Positions 1 to 8,427 of a stretch of DNA of 64,000 nt are shown in pieces; within the stretch, counting starts at the first letter, position 1; each line of letters begins with the position of its first letter. Position numbers and translations under genes: made by a program. This DNA comes from Ktedonospora formicarum. Its GTDB lineage: Bacteria > Chloroflexota > Ktedonobacteria > Ktedonobacterales > Ktedonobacteraceae. Under the pieces are notes generated by a model. It saw nothing but the letters and a program-made list of their open reading frames with translations. It had not been told where the DNA came from and searched no databases. The stretch covers positions 1 to 64,000 of the forward strand of contig NZ_BNJF01000008.1 of assembly GCF_016587355.1 (NCBI RefSeq), read 5' to 3'.

Positions 1-132
1 CCAGTCGGCGATCTCGGCCCGACAGAGCTGGGCTATCCTCTCTTCGTCGGCCACCCCTAACGGCTGTAACTGCTCTAGCAATCCACCGGCAGCAAACAAT
101 CGCTCGTATTGCCATCTGGTAATCTCGCCCAT
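1..132 (-). CDS. Hypothetical protein, 3' part outside window
   Basis: An open frame runs off the left edge; its first 44 residues begin MGEITRWQYERL. A purine-rich ribosome-binding stretch (AGAGGAAGAG) precedes the ATG at 132. I do not recognise a domain. It lies downstream of, and in the same direction as, the transposition ATPase, so it may be a further gene of the same decayed transposon (position-wise like a TniQ or accessory gene). That role is inferred from position only. Confidence 0.4.
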   Translation of the reverse strand, partial: MGEITRWQYERLFAAGGLLEQLQPLGVADEERIAQLCRAEIADW

Positions 133-303
133 CGTGCAGACTCTTCCTCTCATCTTGTCATCCTTATTACCTATTGTATACCATCCTTTGGTACACGTCA
201 AGATGGTACCTCCAATCCTCTCGTAGAGAAAGCGAGCGTCTCCTCCTCATCCTTCCCATATTCGCGTCTCAGCAGCTTACACAGGGGAAAGGCACGTTTT
301 GTG

Positions 304-332
304 AGCATGCTGTCGGCTGATGACAGCATGCT
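304..332. other. Perfect hairpin, 11-bp arms
   Basis: Arms AGCATGCTGTC and its complement flank a 7-nt loop. It lies between the end of the ATPase gene (453) and the start of the left-edge gene (132). There is no U-run, so it is a weak terminator candidate. The rest of 133-452 shows no gene. Confidence 0.4.
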
Positions 333-452
333 TGGGAAGCCATGACACCAATGGTCGGCTTCTGACCAGCCAGGTGCGCTCTCAACCATGCCACCCATCG
401 TGGATCGCTCGCCGGTCCAGAACGTGATGTTGGAGATATTATGGCGCGCGGG

Positions 453-1362
453 TCAGATTCCCTTTCCAAATACCAGGTGCTCGCGCGCAGCTTCCACGAC
501 TTCCTTGTTCACCACCTCAACCTCCGGATTCAGTGCGAGAATCCGCTTCATTTGGGTGAGCAGCCGTTCCATTTGCCGAAAATTTCCTCCTGTCATACGG
601 ATAATCTGCGCCAGGACCTCCTTTTCTATCCTTCTCTCCTCACCACCAAAAATACTCACTTGTTGTTCTATCAGTTCCTGCTGTTCTTCTTTCCCCAACG
701 TCCGATATTGATGGACAAAACCCACCCGTGAATACAACTGCGGATACCGCGCCAGTCGCTTCTCCAATCCTGGCATTCCCACCAGGATCAAGCCCATCGG
801 ATGACTATCATACACATCTCGCAGCACCTCCAATGCGAGAGGCTTCAGCCGATCCGCCTCATCCACTATCAGGATCTCCACCTGCCCTGGACGCACCATT
901 CCCTCGACGGTCTCCACCTCCTGCGGAACACTGCGTGCTGCCTCTCCAATCACCCGCAAACTCCAGCGTAATAACGCCAAATCTTTCTCGATTTGTCGGG
1001 CCGTCACCGTCGCTGTTGGCGTATAGAACGCTGCGCGCGGGCGCGGATTCTCTGGTGACAACCTCGGTTGCACCACTCCATGCCAGGACAGCAACGGCTC
1101 GATCTCATCCCACCGCGCATACGCCCGACTGGCTTCCGTCTTCCCTACTCCCGCACCACCATAACACACTCCTATCAAGCAGGAGGTTCGACACTCTTCA
1201 CACATCTCCACAAAGCGTCGATACTCCTTCGTCTGTACAAATACCATCCCTCCCCGTGCGCCTCCCCACTCCCGGCAGCCTCTCACCTACTTGCTCCACG
1301 CAAGCCACCGTTTCTCCTGACGCCAACACGGTCAGTCCATTCGTCTGCGCCATCTCACTCAT
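453..1362 (-). pseudogene. Transposition AAA ATPase (TniB/TnsC/MuB-like), frameshifted
   Basis: The protein has a Walker A motif GGAGVGKT and a Walker B motif ILIVDEADR, as in the ATPases that help Mu/Tn7/Tn5053-type transposases choose targets. The natural start is probably ATG 1362, overlapping the transposase stop as ATGAGTGA. That frame reads MSEMAQTNGLTVLASGETV and is lost about 25 codons later. The conserved frame resumes near 1286 one base out of step and runs to 453. A shift near 1250-1290 is therefore likely, and the gene is probably inactive unless translation starts internally at GTG 1286 or ATG 1247. Assignment of the ATPase is firm; the exact shift position is inferred. Confidence 0.8.
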
Positions 1363-1690
1363 GGCGATACCTCTTCAGGCGTCTGGGCGCTGGAAGACCT
1401 TCCTTCTGCTCTCCCTGGAGCGCTGACACCTGGCCTCCTGCTTCCTCCTGCCCCTGCACCCTCCCTGACTCGGCTTCGGCCAGGCTGAATCTCCTCGCTC
1501 CCATACCCTCTTTCACGTAGCGCTTCACCAAGGCTTCTCGCTCCACAATTTCCCCTCGGAGCCGTCTTCTTTGGGCTTGACGCGCCGCCACAATTTCCTT
1601 CAAGCTCACCGTCTGTCCTGACAATTCCGGGCAAATCGCCCGGCAGACAAAACGATCTTCAAAAAACACCCTGATTTCTGCAAGGTCGAG
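1355..1690 (-). pseudogene. 3' part of Mu/TniA-type transposase, displaced by an insertion
   Basis: This frame reads LDLAEIRVFFEDRF and continues to a stop overlapping the ATPase start. It is the C-terminal continuation of the transposase whose 5' part ends at 6328 with EEVQIRYDP; together they give the usual RYDP-(x)-DLAEIRVF beta-barrel segment of Mu-type transposases. The 4.6 kb between the two parts is an inserted Tn554-like element. The tail is basic and probably contacts the ATPase, as in the family. Confidence 0.85.
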
Positions 1691-1823
1691 TGGTTTCTTC
1701 TAGTTGATGTTCACCATCTTTATTTTGAGCAGGAATGTGCTGAACCTCTTCTCTGTTGTAAACATCCTTGCTCACAAAACTCGCCTGTCGGAGAAAAAGC
1801 ACGCGTTTGCTGATCTCAAAGAG

Positions 1824-2438
1824 CTACGATCCCTGTTCCTCTCGTTGAAGTGAAGAGCGGTATCGTTCCATAAACTGCCTAAATTCTGCGAGTTCTGCTT
1901 CCAGGCGGGCTATCTTTACTCCGCAATTCATATGCTCTTGCAGTAATTTGTGATAGCGCCTTTCCACATCGGCGAGTTCTGCTTGTGCACGCTGTTCGAA
2001 CTCAACTCGTTCCGTGCGTCGTTGTCGTTTGGCTTCGTCGCGTTCAGCGCGAGCCTCATGCAAGAGTTCGATCAGACGCGGGCGCTTGTAGTCGAGCAGC
2101 GGGTCGCGCGGTGCTACTTTGATCGCGTGAAAAGCGGCCTGACTCTTCCTCATTTTTCGCGAACTACCACGGCGAGCAGTCTTCTGCTTTGCCTGGGCCT
2201 GTTCACGTTCCTTGCGCAAATGAGTACTGTGCTCCTGAAACAATTGGAAAGCTTCTCGATTGCGGTAATAGGTCATGTAGTCCAGACCGCTCACTTCTTT
2301 GATGGTGAAGGTAGTGACTGGGCGACCCTCGGTCTCTAGCTGAGAAATAGCCTTGCTGAGACGATCAACCGTCATCTGTTTTTGGGCTGCTGCATTGGCA
2401 CGCAAATGCTCATACTGATCTCCTGGGGCACCGGTCAT
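1824..2438 (-). CDS. tnpC: TnpC-like coiled-coil transposition protein
   Basis: 204 residues. The N-terminal half has a small helix-turn-helix-like segment (VTTFTIKEVSGLDYMTYYRN) and the C-terminal half is a long charged coiled coil (LIELLHEARAERDEAKRQRR and onward). This matches the third protein of Tn554-type elements (DUF6262-like), which influences frequency and orientation of insertion. It overlaps the tnpB stop by 4 bases, so the two are translationally coupled. It is longer than the classical TnpC (about 125 aa). Confidence 0.75.
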   Translation of the reverse strand: MTGAPGDQYEHLRANAAAQKQMTVDRLSKAISQLETEGRPVTTFTIKEVSGLDYMTYYRNREAFQLFQEHSTHLRKEREQAQAKQKTARRGSSRKMRKSQAAFHAIKVAPRDPLLDYKRPRLIELLHEARAERDEAKRQRRTERVEFEQRAQAELADVERRYHKLLQEHMNCGVKIARLEAELAEFRQFMERYRSSLQREEQGS

Positions 2439-4699
2439 AGCGCTTCTCCTTCTTCGTCCTGGATCGACGGTAGCGTATCCGCAAACGGCAAATAGCCGCC
2501 ATCCTGGCGCGTACGCATCTGAATCTCCATGATCCGAATTGCGTCATCAAGAGACTGAACCACCTTGCGAGCCTGCTCTGCGTCGATGGCATGGCCCTGA
2601 TCGTCATGAAGTTTGGCTTGCAGGATGTAGAGTCTTCGCCACGTCTTGGCCTTGAGCAGGTTACTGTAATGAGGGACCAGATACGGGCAATTGGCACAGA
2701 TTCCCCGATTATCAGGACGAATACAGGTGCCAGCACTGCAAAATCCGAGAACGGTGGGTCCAATCAGGCCGCAGCGCTCGAATTGTGTGCGCAACGCCTC
2801 GTCCATCTGCTCTAACGTTTGTGGAGAAGGAGCTTGGAGGTAGGAACGCCCTTGCTCTGGTGAAAGTGGCGATTGCATCTCTAACAGGAGAGCCAGTAAT
2901 TGTGCCACTGGTAAACGACTGTAGTAGGCAGTCGCTTCGGGGATAGTGAGCGCCGCTGATGAGCCTTCCCACCTCACCCGATGATGCAACAGATAGGCAA
3001 TCGCCTCTGCTGGAATATTCAGGGCCGTTCTTGCATGCGTGGCAAGGACATGTCGCAGGAGATGAGGAGCGATGCGGATAGGCTCACCTGCCCGTGTGGT
3101 CAGGGTCAGCCCATGGAACAGAAAACGCAGCAGCTGAGCAACATCCTGGGCAGTGAAGTGCCCCAGACGTCCATCGGGGGTGGCTGCCCATTGAAACAAG
3201 TATGGCTCCGCCACCAAATCATCGGCTTTGTTGCCAAACGCCTCAGGAGAAACCTTGGGAATGCGCCCACCGTGGGCCGCTTGAAGCATTTCCGCTATTT
3301 CCTTGAGGTGGCGTACCGCCATATCACTGATGAGAAAAAACTGCCGCTCGCTTTCGTGCTGGTATCCTTTCGGCAAGAGCTTCTGGACGAGCACTCCCAT
3401 TTTGCGGCCCGTTGGCTGCTGGTTCTTCAGCTCATCCACGACAATGGTTTCAAAACGGGAGGCACTTACCTGCAGGAGTTCGCTAACGCGGCTCCCGTTG
3501 GTCAGAGCCAGCGTTGCCAGAGCCGCAGCAAAAAGTGTTCCTCTGTAGAGAGGTTCAGGATCAAAGAGGATGGCTCCAGAGAGTCTCCTCGCCCACAGAA
3601 ACCACTGGGTAATAGCGCGGGCAGGTGATATGACTCCAGAACGACGCGTACCAATCATCTCGTGACCGTGAGATTGACCAAGCAGTTGCTTCTCAATGAG
3701 ATCACCGCACCACAGCAGATAGGTCGACGGTCCTTCGTACTGCAGAAAGTAGGCATTGCGCCCCGGCGCATATGCCTCGACCTGTCGTTCTGCACGCCTC
3801 TGAACGTCTTTGGTGTACAGGTCTGGATGGCTTTTGACCCACTCCGTCCGATTCCAGAGTGTCAGGATCAGCGTGACGGGCTGTTCAATGAGTTGGACAT
3901 CCGCCAGCGTCATGGCTTGCTCTGAGACGGAAAACTGCCGATCCACATAGTCAAACTGATAGGGCAGCGTGATCTCTCCTCGCGTGGCGAGCACACAAAG
4001 CCTTCGAAATTCCTTGATCAGACGTTCTGCCGCCTGTTTGCGCAATTGAACGAGTTCAACGAGTAAGGGAAACAGAGGAACAATGATGTCCGACTGTTCC
4101 TTACGCCGGGCCTCTGTGGCGGCGATCACCGCTTGCTGCTGCGCTTGTTTTTCACAAAATCCCCGAGGGAGCCGGGGCAAAAGATAGGGCTTCCAGAACG
4201 CCTGCTGTCGTTCTGAGAGCGTCTCAAAGTACGGTCGCTGATAGACACACGCCAACGTCTCATACCGTTTGAGCATATTGAGATCACCACTGGAGATCAA
4301 TCTCCCCTCCACAAATGTATCCCACACACGACGCTCAGTCAGCTCAGCAAGCGTCGCCATTCCATAGCTCCTACGCAACCTCCGCAAGAGATTCGTGACC
4401 TGGATGCAATACATATACAAGGTTTTTGGCTTCACCCCATCCATAGCACAGCCAATTGCAAGCGTAATGGCGACCACTTCTGGCAGGTCAGCAGCACGAA
4501 TGAGATACCCCATGACATTGCTTGGCAAGCGCTCCCAATCGATACCAGGAGCGGTTTTGAGCATCGGTGGGAGCCACGCCAAAAACGCCTGGATATGATC
4601 TGCCCGCTCCTTCGGATTGTTGAAATGCAATCGCGAAACTCGATCAAGCATCTCTCCAGAACAGCTTCTGGCAGGCCTGGTGTCAACTTCTGGGGTCAT
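2435..4699 (-). CDS. tnpB: TnpB-like tyrosine recombinase
   Basis: 754 residues from ATG 4699, chosen because AGAGGG lies just upstream and tnpA ends 26 bases earlier; the open frame extends further upstream inside tnpA. The catalytic domain is C-terminal, with the first Arg in TNGSRVSELL, the HxxR box in PHLLRHVLATHA and a candidate Tyr nucleophile in EATAYYSRL. A cysteine cluster follows (CSAGTCIRPDNRGICANCPY), a likely zinc-binding region also seen in TnpB of Tn554-type elements. It works with TnpA and TnpC in conservative excision and insertion. Confidence 0.85.
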   Translation of the reverse strand: MTPEVDTRPARSCSGEMLDRVSRLHFNNPKERADHIQAFLAWLPPMLKTAPGIDWERLPSNVMGYLIRAADLPEVVAITLAIGCAMDGVKPKTLYMYCIQVTNLLRRLRRSYGMATLAELTERRVWDTFVEGRLISSGDLNMLKRYETLACVYQRPYFETLSERQQAFWKPYLLPRLPRGFCEKQAQQQAVIAATEARRKEQSDIIVPLFPLLVELVQLRKQAAERLIKEFRRLCVLATRGEITLPYQFDYVDRQFSVSEQAMTLADVQLIEQPVTLILTLWNRTEWVKSHPDLYTKDVQRRAERQVEAYAPGRNAYFLQYEGPSTYLLWCGDLIEKQLLGQSHGHEMIGTRRSGVISPARAITQWFLWARRLSGAILFDPEPLYRGTLFAAALATLALTNGSRVSELLQVSASRFETIVVDELKNQQPTGRKMGVLVQKLLPKGYQHESERQFFLISDMAVRHLKEIAEMLQAAHGGRIPKVSPEAFGNKADDLVAEPYLFQWAATPDGRLGHFTAQDVAQLLRFLFHGLTLTTRAGEPIRIAPHLLRHVLATHARTALNIPAEAIAYLLHHRVRWEGSSAALTIPEATAYYSRLPVAQLLALLLEMQSPLSPEQGRSYLQAPSPQTLEQMDEALRTQFERCGLIGPTVLGFCSAGTCIRPDNRGICANCPYLVPHYSNLLKAKTWRRLYILQAKLHDDQGHAIDAEQARKVVQSLDDAIRIMEIQMRTRQDGGYLPFADTLPSIQDEEGEAL

Positions 4700-4724
4700 T
4701 GTTTCCCTCTTTGCGCACGCCCAC

Positions 4725-6200
4725 TTACCATGGCTGGCCTGTCTGTTGGTCCATGCTCTTAATCCAGTTGAGCGTTTCTTCATCATGCATCCACACAACA
4801 GGTGCATCCTGATTGGGCAGACACGCAGCTTCGGCCCCTCCACAAGGCGTTGAGGCAGACCGCACCTGTGGCGATTGTACAGCAGAGCAACGCTGAGCAA
4901 GATCCTGTTGATAGCCTGCAAGCACAGAAAAGATCGCTTCTCCTTCACGACTCTGATCGTAAATATCAATCGTGTGAATACTCCGCCAGGCCATAATGGT
5001 CTTGCCGAATGCCTCTCGTTCGCGCAGGTATTTTTCGGCATCAAACGATTGGGTGCCAGCTCCGCACGCCAGTTTGAGCTTCATCAGATACTCTGTCACA
5101 AAGAGGTGTCTCAGATCATGCGGAGAGAAACGAACCGGACACAGCGCCTGCAGCGGAATGGAGTGGCGATACCAATGCCAGTAAAACACATTTGGTGAGT
5201 AGGATGTCCCTCGTTCGGTCAGAAAGAGAGAGGCGTTCGGAGCAACATCGATGAGCCGGCGTCGACCCTCTGGATCATGCAGCGGCCTCATCTGCTCAAG
5301 ATAGGCATTGAGTGCCTCCTGAACGCGAGGGTTGTGGGCAAAATAAATCGTTTTCACTTCGCGTCCATAGCTCCCTTTGTTCATGACCTGCGCTTGGCCA
5401 GCAACCCCCTTGTTCTGATACCCACCGATCGTCATGAAGGCAATTTCGTGAAGCCTGGCTCCAGTGGATTGCAAGAGTTGAAGCACCGCTTTCTCACGGA
5501 GCGAAACTTCCGGGCTCTCCAGCAGAACATCCAGCACAGCATGAATCCCCTGACGCACATCAGCCAGCTCTTTGCGTATCTCGGGTTTCCACCCCTGGGG
5601 CTGATGCTGACGGAGAAAGGCCGTCGGTCGCCGCCGGGACTGCTCATGCGTCTCTTCCCGGATTCCAGCCTGGTCGGGAGCCCCTTTGTTCGCTAACGTG
5701 CGTTCCTGGTCGCGTTTGAGAGCCACAAGCACGCCTGAGGACAGTGGGTTGGCAAACGCATACAATCCGGCCTCTCTCATGACCAGATAAAAATCGCGTA
5801 AGGCGGCGCGCATGACCTTGAGTGAACTCTCGCGGAGCGGCGTTTCACGAGTCATGACAATCTCAACACTCTCCGTTTCTCTTTGGGGGCGAACGTGGCA
5901 TTTGAGAGAATCCCGATGGAAGGCAATCAATGCTTGGCGCAACCGTTCTGGAGACGCATTCCAGGGACACTCGCTCTCTGAGAGGAACGCAAAGTAGGAC
6001 TGAAGGCAAGCGAGGTATGTGCTTCTCGTGCTCGTCGGTCCTTGCTCTTTGCGCAAACGATACCATTCGGTGAGCGGAACAATGATCCGATCCTGTTGAT
6101 CAAGAAAAATGAGTTCGTAGATATCGCCCGCTTGGCCACGCACACGACGAACCTGTGAAGGCAGCTTCACCTGTTGTGTTGGAGAGCTTGTTGTTGGCAT
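4725..6200 (-). CDS. tnpA: TnpA-like tyrosine recombinase
   Basis: 491 residues from ATG 6200 (MPTTSSPTQQ), preceded by GGGAAG; the open frame continues upstream to the element end. It has an N-terminal SAM-like core-binding domain and a C-terminal catalytic domain with Arg in STGARLHEIAF, the HxxR box in SPHDLRHLFV and Tyr in HTIDIYDQS. It is the first gene of the three-gene operon and its upstream non-coding stretch (6201-6327) should hold the promoter and the recombination end. No frame damage is seen. Confidence 0.85.
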   Translation of the reverse strand: MPTTSSPTQQVKLPSQVRRVRGQAGDIYELIFLDQQDRIIVPLTEWYRLRKEQGPTSTRSTYLACLQSYFAFLSESECPWNASPERLRQALIAFHRDSLKCHVRPQRETESVEIVMTRETPLRESSLKVMRAALRDFYLVMREAGLYAFANPLSSGVLVALKRDQERTLANKGAPDQAGIREETHEQSRRRPTAFLRQHQPQGWKPEIRKELADVRQGIHAVLDVLLESPEVSLREKAVLQLLQSTGARLHEIAFMTIGGYQNKGVAGQAQVMNKGSYGREVKTIYFAHNPRVQEALNAYLEQMRPLHDPEGRRRLIDVAPNASLFLTERGTSYSPNVFYWHWYRHSIPLQALCPVRFSPHDLRHLFVTEYLMKLKLACGAGTQSFDAEKYLREREAFGKTIMAWRSIHTIDIYDQSREGEAIFSVLAGYQQDLAQRCSAVQSPQVRSASTPCGGAEAACLPNQDAPVVWMHDEETLNWIKSMDQQTGQPW

Positions 6201-6327
6201 CTTCTTCCCTGCACTTCCCACATCTTCACCACTCAATTCTTCTGCGCAGAATACACCCAAAAAGGGATGTTGTAAACAAAACAGGAAAGAGGTCCTGCGA
6301 CTCCTCTCGATCACTCACATTAACGTA

Positions 6328-7556
6328 CGGATCATAGCGAATCTGCACTTCCTCCCCCACGTAGGCCGCAAGCATCGGATCAATGTATGTATAACCTTCA
6401 AAGGCAATCCCGCTCTGCTGCACCCGTCTCTTTCTGGCCACCTGCACCAGTAACAGATCCAACTGCTCCAACGACTCTGGCATTCTCGGCAAAAATCCCC
6501 CTTCTTCCCAGCGCTCCTGGGCCCTTTGCGCTGCCCCTTTTGTATCCGGTAGTGATAATCGGAGAGCAACCAGGTCCGAAAATGTTGCTCCAGCTCTTCC
6601 AGTGTCAGCACCCCCGCACGCTCCCTCCGATGCGGCTCACCCGCCCCAGGCCACGCTTCCGAGGGCGCATACCCTGGCAATTGCTCTAACAGTAATTGCT
6701 CCACACTCTGAAAAAATCGCTCAATCTTGCCCCGTCCTCGTGGTCTTCCTACCTGGGAAAAGACCAGTTGTATCTTCAGGTCTGCTCCTGTTTGGGAAAG
6801 ATGCACACTCGTAAAATCTGTACCGTGGTCAGTATAAAAGACATCAGGAATACCGCATATCTGCCACCCTGGGTCCTCCTTACGCCAGATTGCCTGCCGC
6901 AAGGTCAACGCCGTCTGAATCGCCGAAGGGGCTGACCAACTCAAACGATACCCAGCAATGGCCCGGCTCTTGTCATCCTCAATCACTGTCAACCACGGTC
7001 GCCCACTCTTGCCTTGCCCATCTTTCACCAGAATCGGCAACAAACAATGATCGGCTTGCCAAATCTCATTCGCCCTTCCCGCCTCCCGCCGATACAACAA
7101 GTCATACTCCTCTCGATACATCCCGGCCCCCTGCTGCGCCAATGTCACCAGCGCCGGAGGCAGTTCTTTCACGATCCGATACACCTGCGTATAGCTGGGT
7201 TCTTCCCACCCCTGTTCTAACGCGATCTTGCTCACCTGTCTATGGATCGTTGCCAACGATCTACGAGGGGTGCGCAACGCCAACCCTTCCACCACCTTCA
7301 CCACCTCCTCCGAGATCCCACGCCGTTTCCCTCGATCTACACGCGGTGGGCGAGCCAAGCCGCATAATCCATCCTCCCTATACTGACGCACCCATCGCTG
7401 CAACGTCTTCAACGGCACACCACGTTCCCGCGCCACCACCGTTTGCGCTATCCCTTCTTCCACATGCTCTCGGACCACTTCATAGCGCCGATACGCTTCC
7501 GCACGCTGCCTCTCCGTCAATTCCGATAACGTCAGCACCTGTCTCTCCCGCTTCAT
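6328..7556 (-). pseudogene. 5' part of Mu/TniA-type DDE transposase, frameshifted
   Basis: Helix-turn-helix units (VARERGVPLKTLQRWVRQY) are followed by an integrase core with catalytic Asp in WQADHCLLPI, Asp in FYTDHGTDF and Glu in GRGKIERFF. Near 6535-6545 the frame changes: the first frame goes to QKGQRKGP, while the family-like continuation (RWEEGGFLPRMPESLEQLDL) is in the -1 frame. After that shift the protein runs to EEVQIRYDP at 6328, where the Tn554-like element is inserted; the last part is at 1355-1690. The shift lies at AAAAGGGG, so slippage cannot be excluded, but the split makes the gene dead anyway. Confidence 0.85.
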
Positions 7557-8427
7557 CGCATTCTCCTCTTTTCCACATCTCTCGCATCACTCACCCCTTT
7601 CTTACCTATGAGAAGTAGTATATCTCTTCCACTCCTCTTTTCCCATCAATTTTTATGAAAAATTGATGGCTTTGGTCTCCTCCCACCGAAACCAAAGTCC
7701 TCGTTGTTCCTTTTCTTGATCCCTTCTTCCCCTGCACCAGCAGCTTTTCCTCCCCTCGTTCCCTCCCTCACCCTCATCTTCTCTCCACACTTTCTCCTCA
7801 GCTATTTCGCAAAAAAGCGTCCCTTCCCCTTCTCCATATTCTGTGAGGGCTGTTTTGGCACTTTCTTCAAGGCTCTTCGTTCAACACCCTCCCCAGGCCA
7901 CTCCACCATCCATTCCCCCTTGCCCTGCTCTTCTCCCTAGGCTGCTCTTCTTCCTCTCACCCCCTCGTGTTTTGCCCCTATTTCTCACTTTCTCCGCTCC
8001 TCTTTTTTTCACCCTCGGTAAGGAGGTCCTTCACATTCCTTCCTCTTCTCTTACCTCTTTCTCCTTTTACTCCTTAAATATCCTCCATTCCCTCATTTTT
8101 TCCTGTCATTCCTACCTCATCTATTTCGTCGATTTACACCCCCAGGGAAATGCTATTGACTCTTCAGCAATATGGATCATCTCCGTGATCGGATCAGGCT
8201 TTCGGTAGCGTGTTTAAGAAAAGGTGAGGCGCCTTCGGTTCAGACAGGCAATGAGCAGCCACATCATTGTCACCTGAAGGCGTGTTTTACGGGAAGGCGT
8301 CCTCTTGGTATGCCAAAGACCGTCTGATCTGCTCCTCCCAGTTCATTGTTTCATACAACCTCTGTTTCCTATTTCAGCCCCCCCTGCTCACTGCGACAAT
8401 ACCTCCTCCACCGCACTCCCCAAACAC
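7557..8427. other. Intergenic, strongly pyrimidine-rich + strand
   Basis: No convincing gene. From about 7560 to 8130 the + strand is almost entirely C and T with few purines. A TGTAAATCGACG motif (reverse strand, near 8130-8141) could be a TGT-type end of the Mu-like transposon, which would place its ends beyond the transposase start. This end assignment is a guess. 8157-8214 matches 10385-10440 (see repeat entries). Confidence 0.4.
8150..8214 (-). pseudogene. Decayed gene 3' end, copy 1
   Basis: The minus strand reads RKPDPITEMIHIAEE followed by an AFPWG segment and then a stop. A second copy at 10334-10436 reads RKPEPITEMIHIAEE, AFSWG. Both are C-terminal tails of one unrecognised protein family in the same orientation, bracketing the kinase gene. 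Neither has an upstream body. Confidence 0.4.

Larger units (their letters stand above)
1691..6327 (-). mobile_element. Tn554-like site-specific transposon (tnpA-tnpB-tnpC)
   Basis: Three tightly packed genes in the order tnpA, tnpB, tnpC encode two tyrosine recombinases and a coiled-coil helper, the hallmark of the Tn554 family. The limits come from rejoining the interrupted transposase: the proline codon before the insertion is CCG (6328-6330) and the one after is CCA (1691-1693), so the ends are known to within three bases. Non-coding ends are about 130 bp each. There is no passenger gene and no target duplication, as expected for this family. Its three genes have no visible frame damage, unlike the host transposon. 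Confidence 0.85.

Noticed and set aside
728..1426. Long + strand open frame over the ATPase gene
   Set aside because: Proline/serine-rich shadow of the minus-strand ATPase and transposase, which have Walker motifs and family residues.
1691..6327. Phage or integrative element reading of the two tyrosine recombinases
   Set aside because: Two large recombinases plus a coiled-coil protein in this order, with no other gene and junctions inside a transposase, fit Tn554-type elements specifically.
6890..7618. 242-codon + strand frame
   Set aside because: Shadow of the DDE transposase on the other strand; low-complexity translation.
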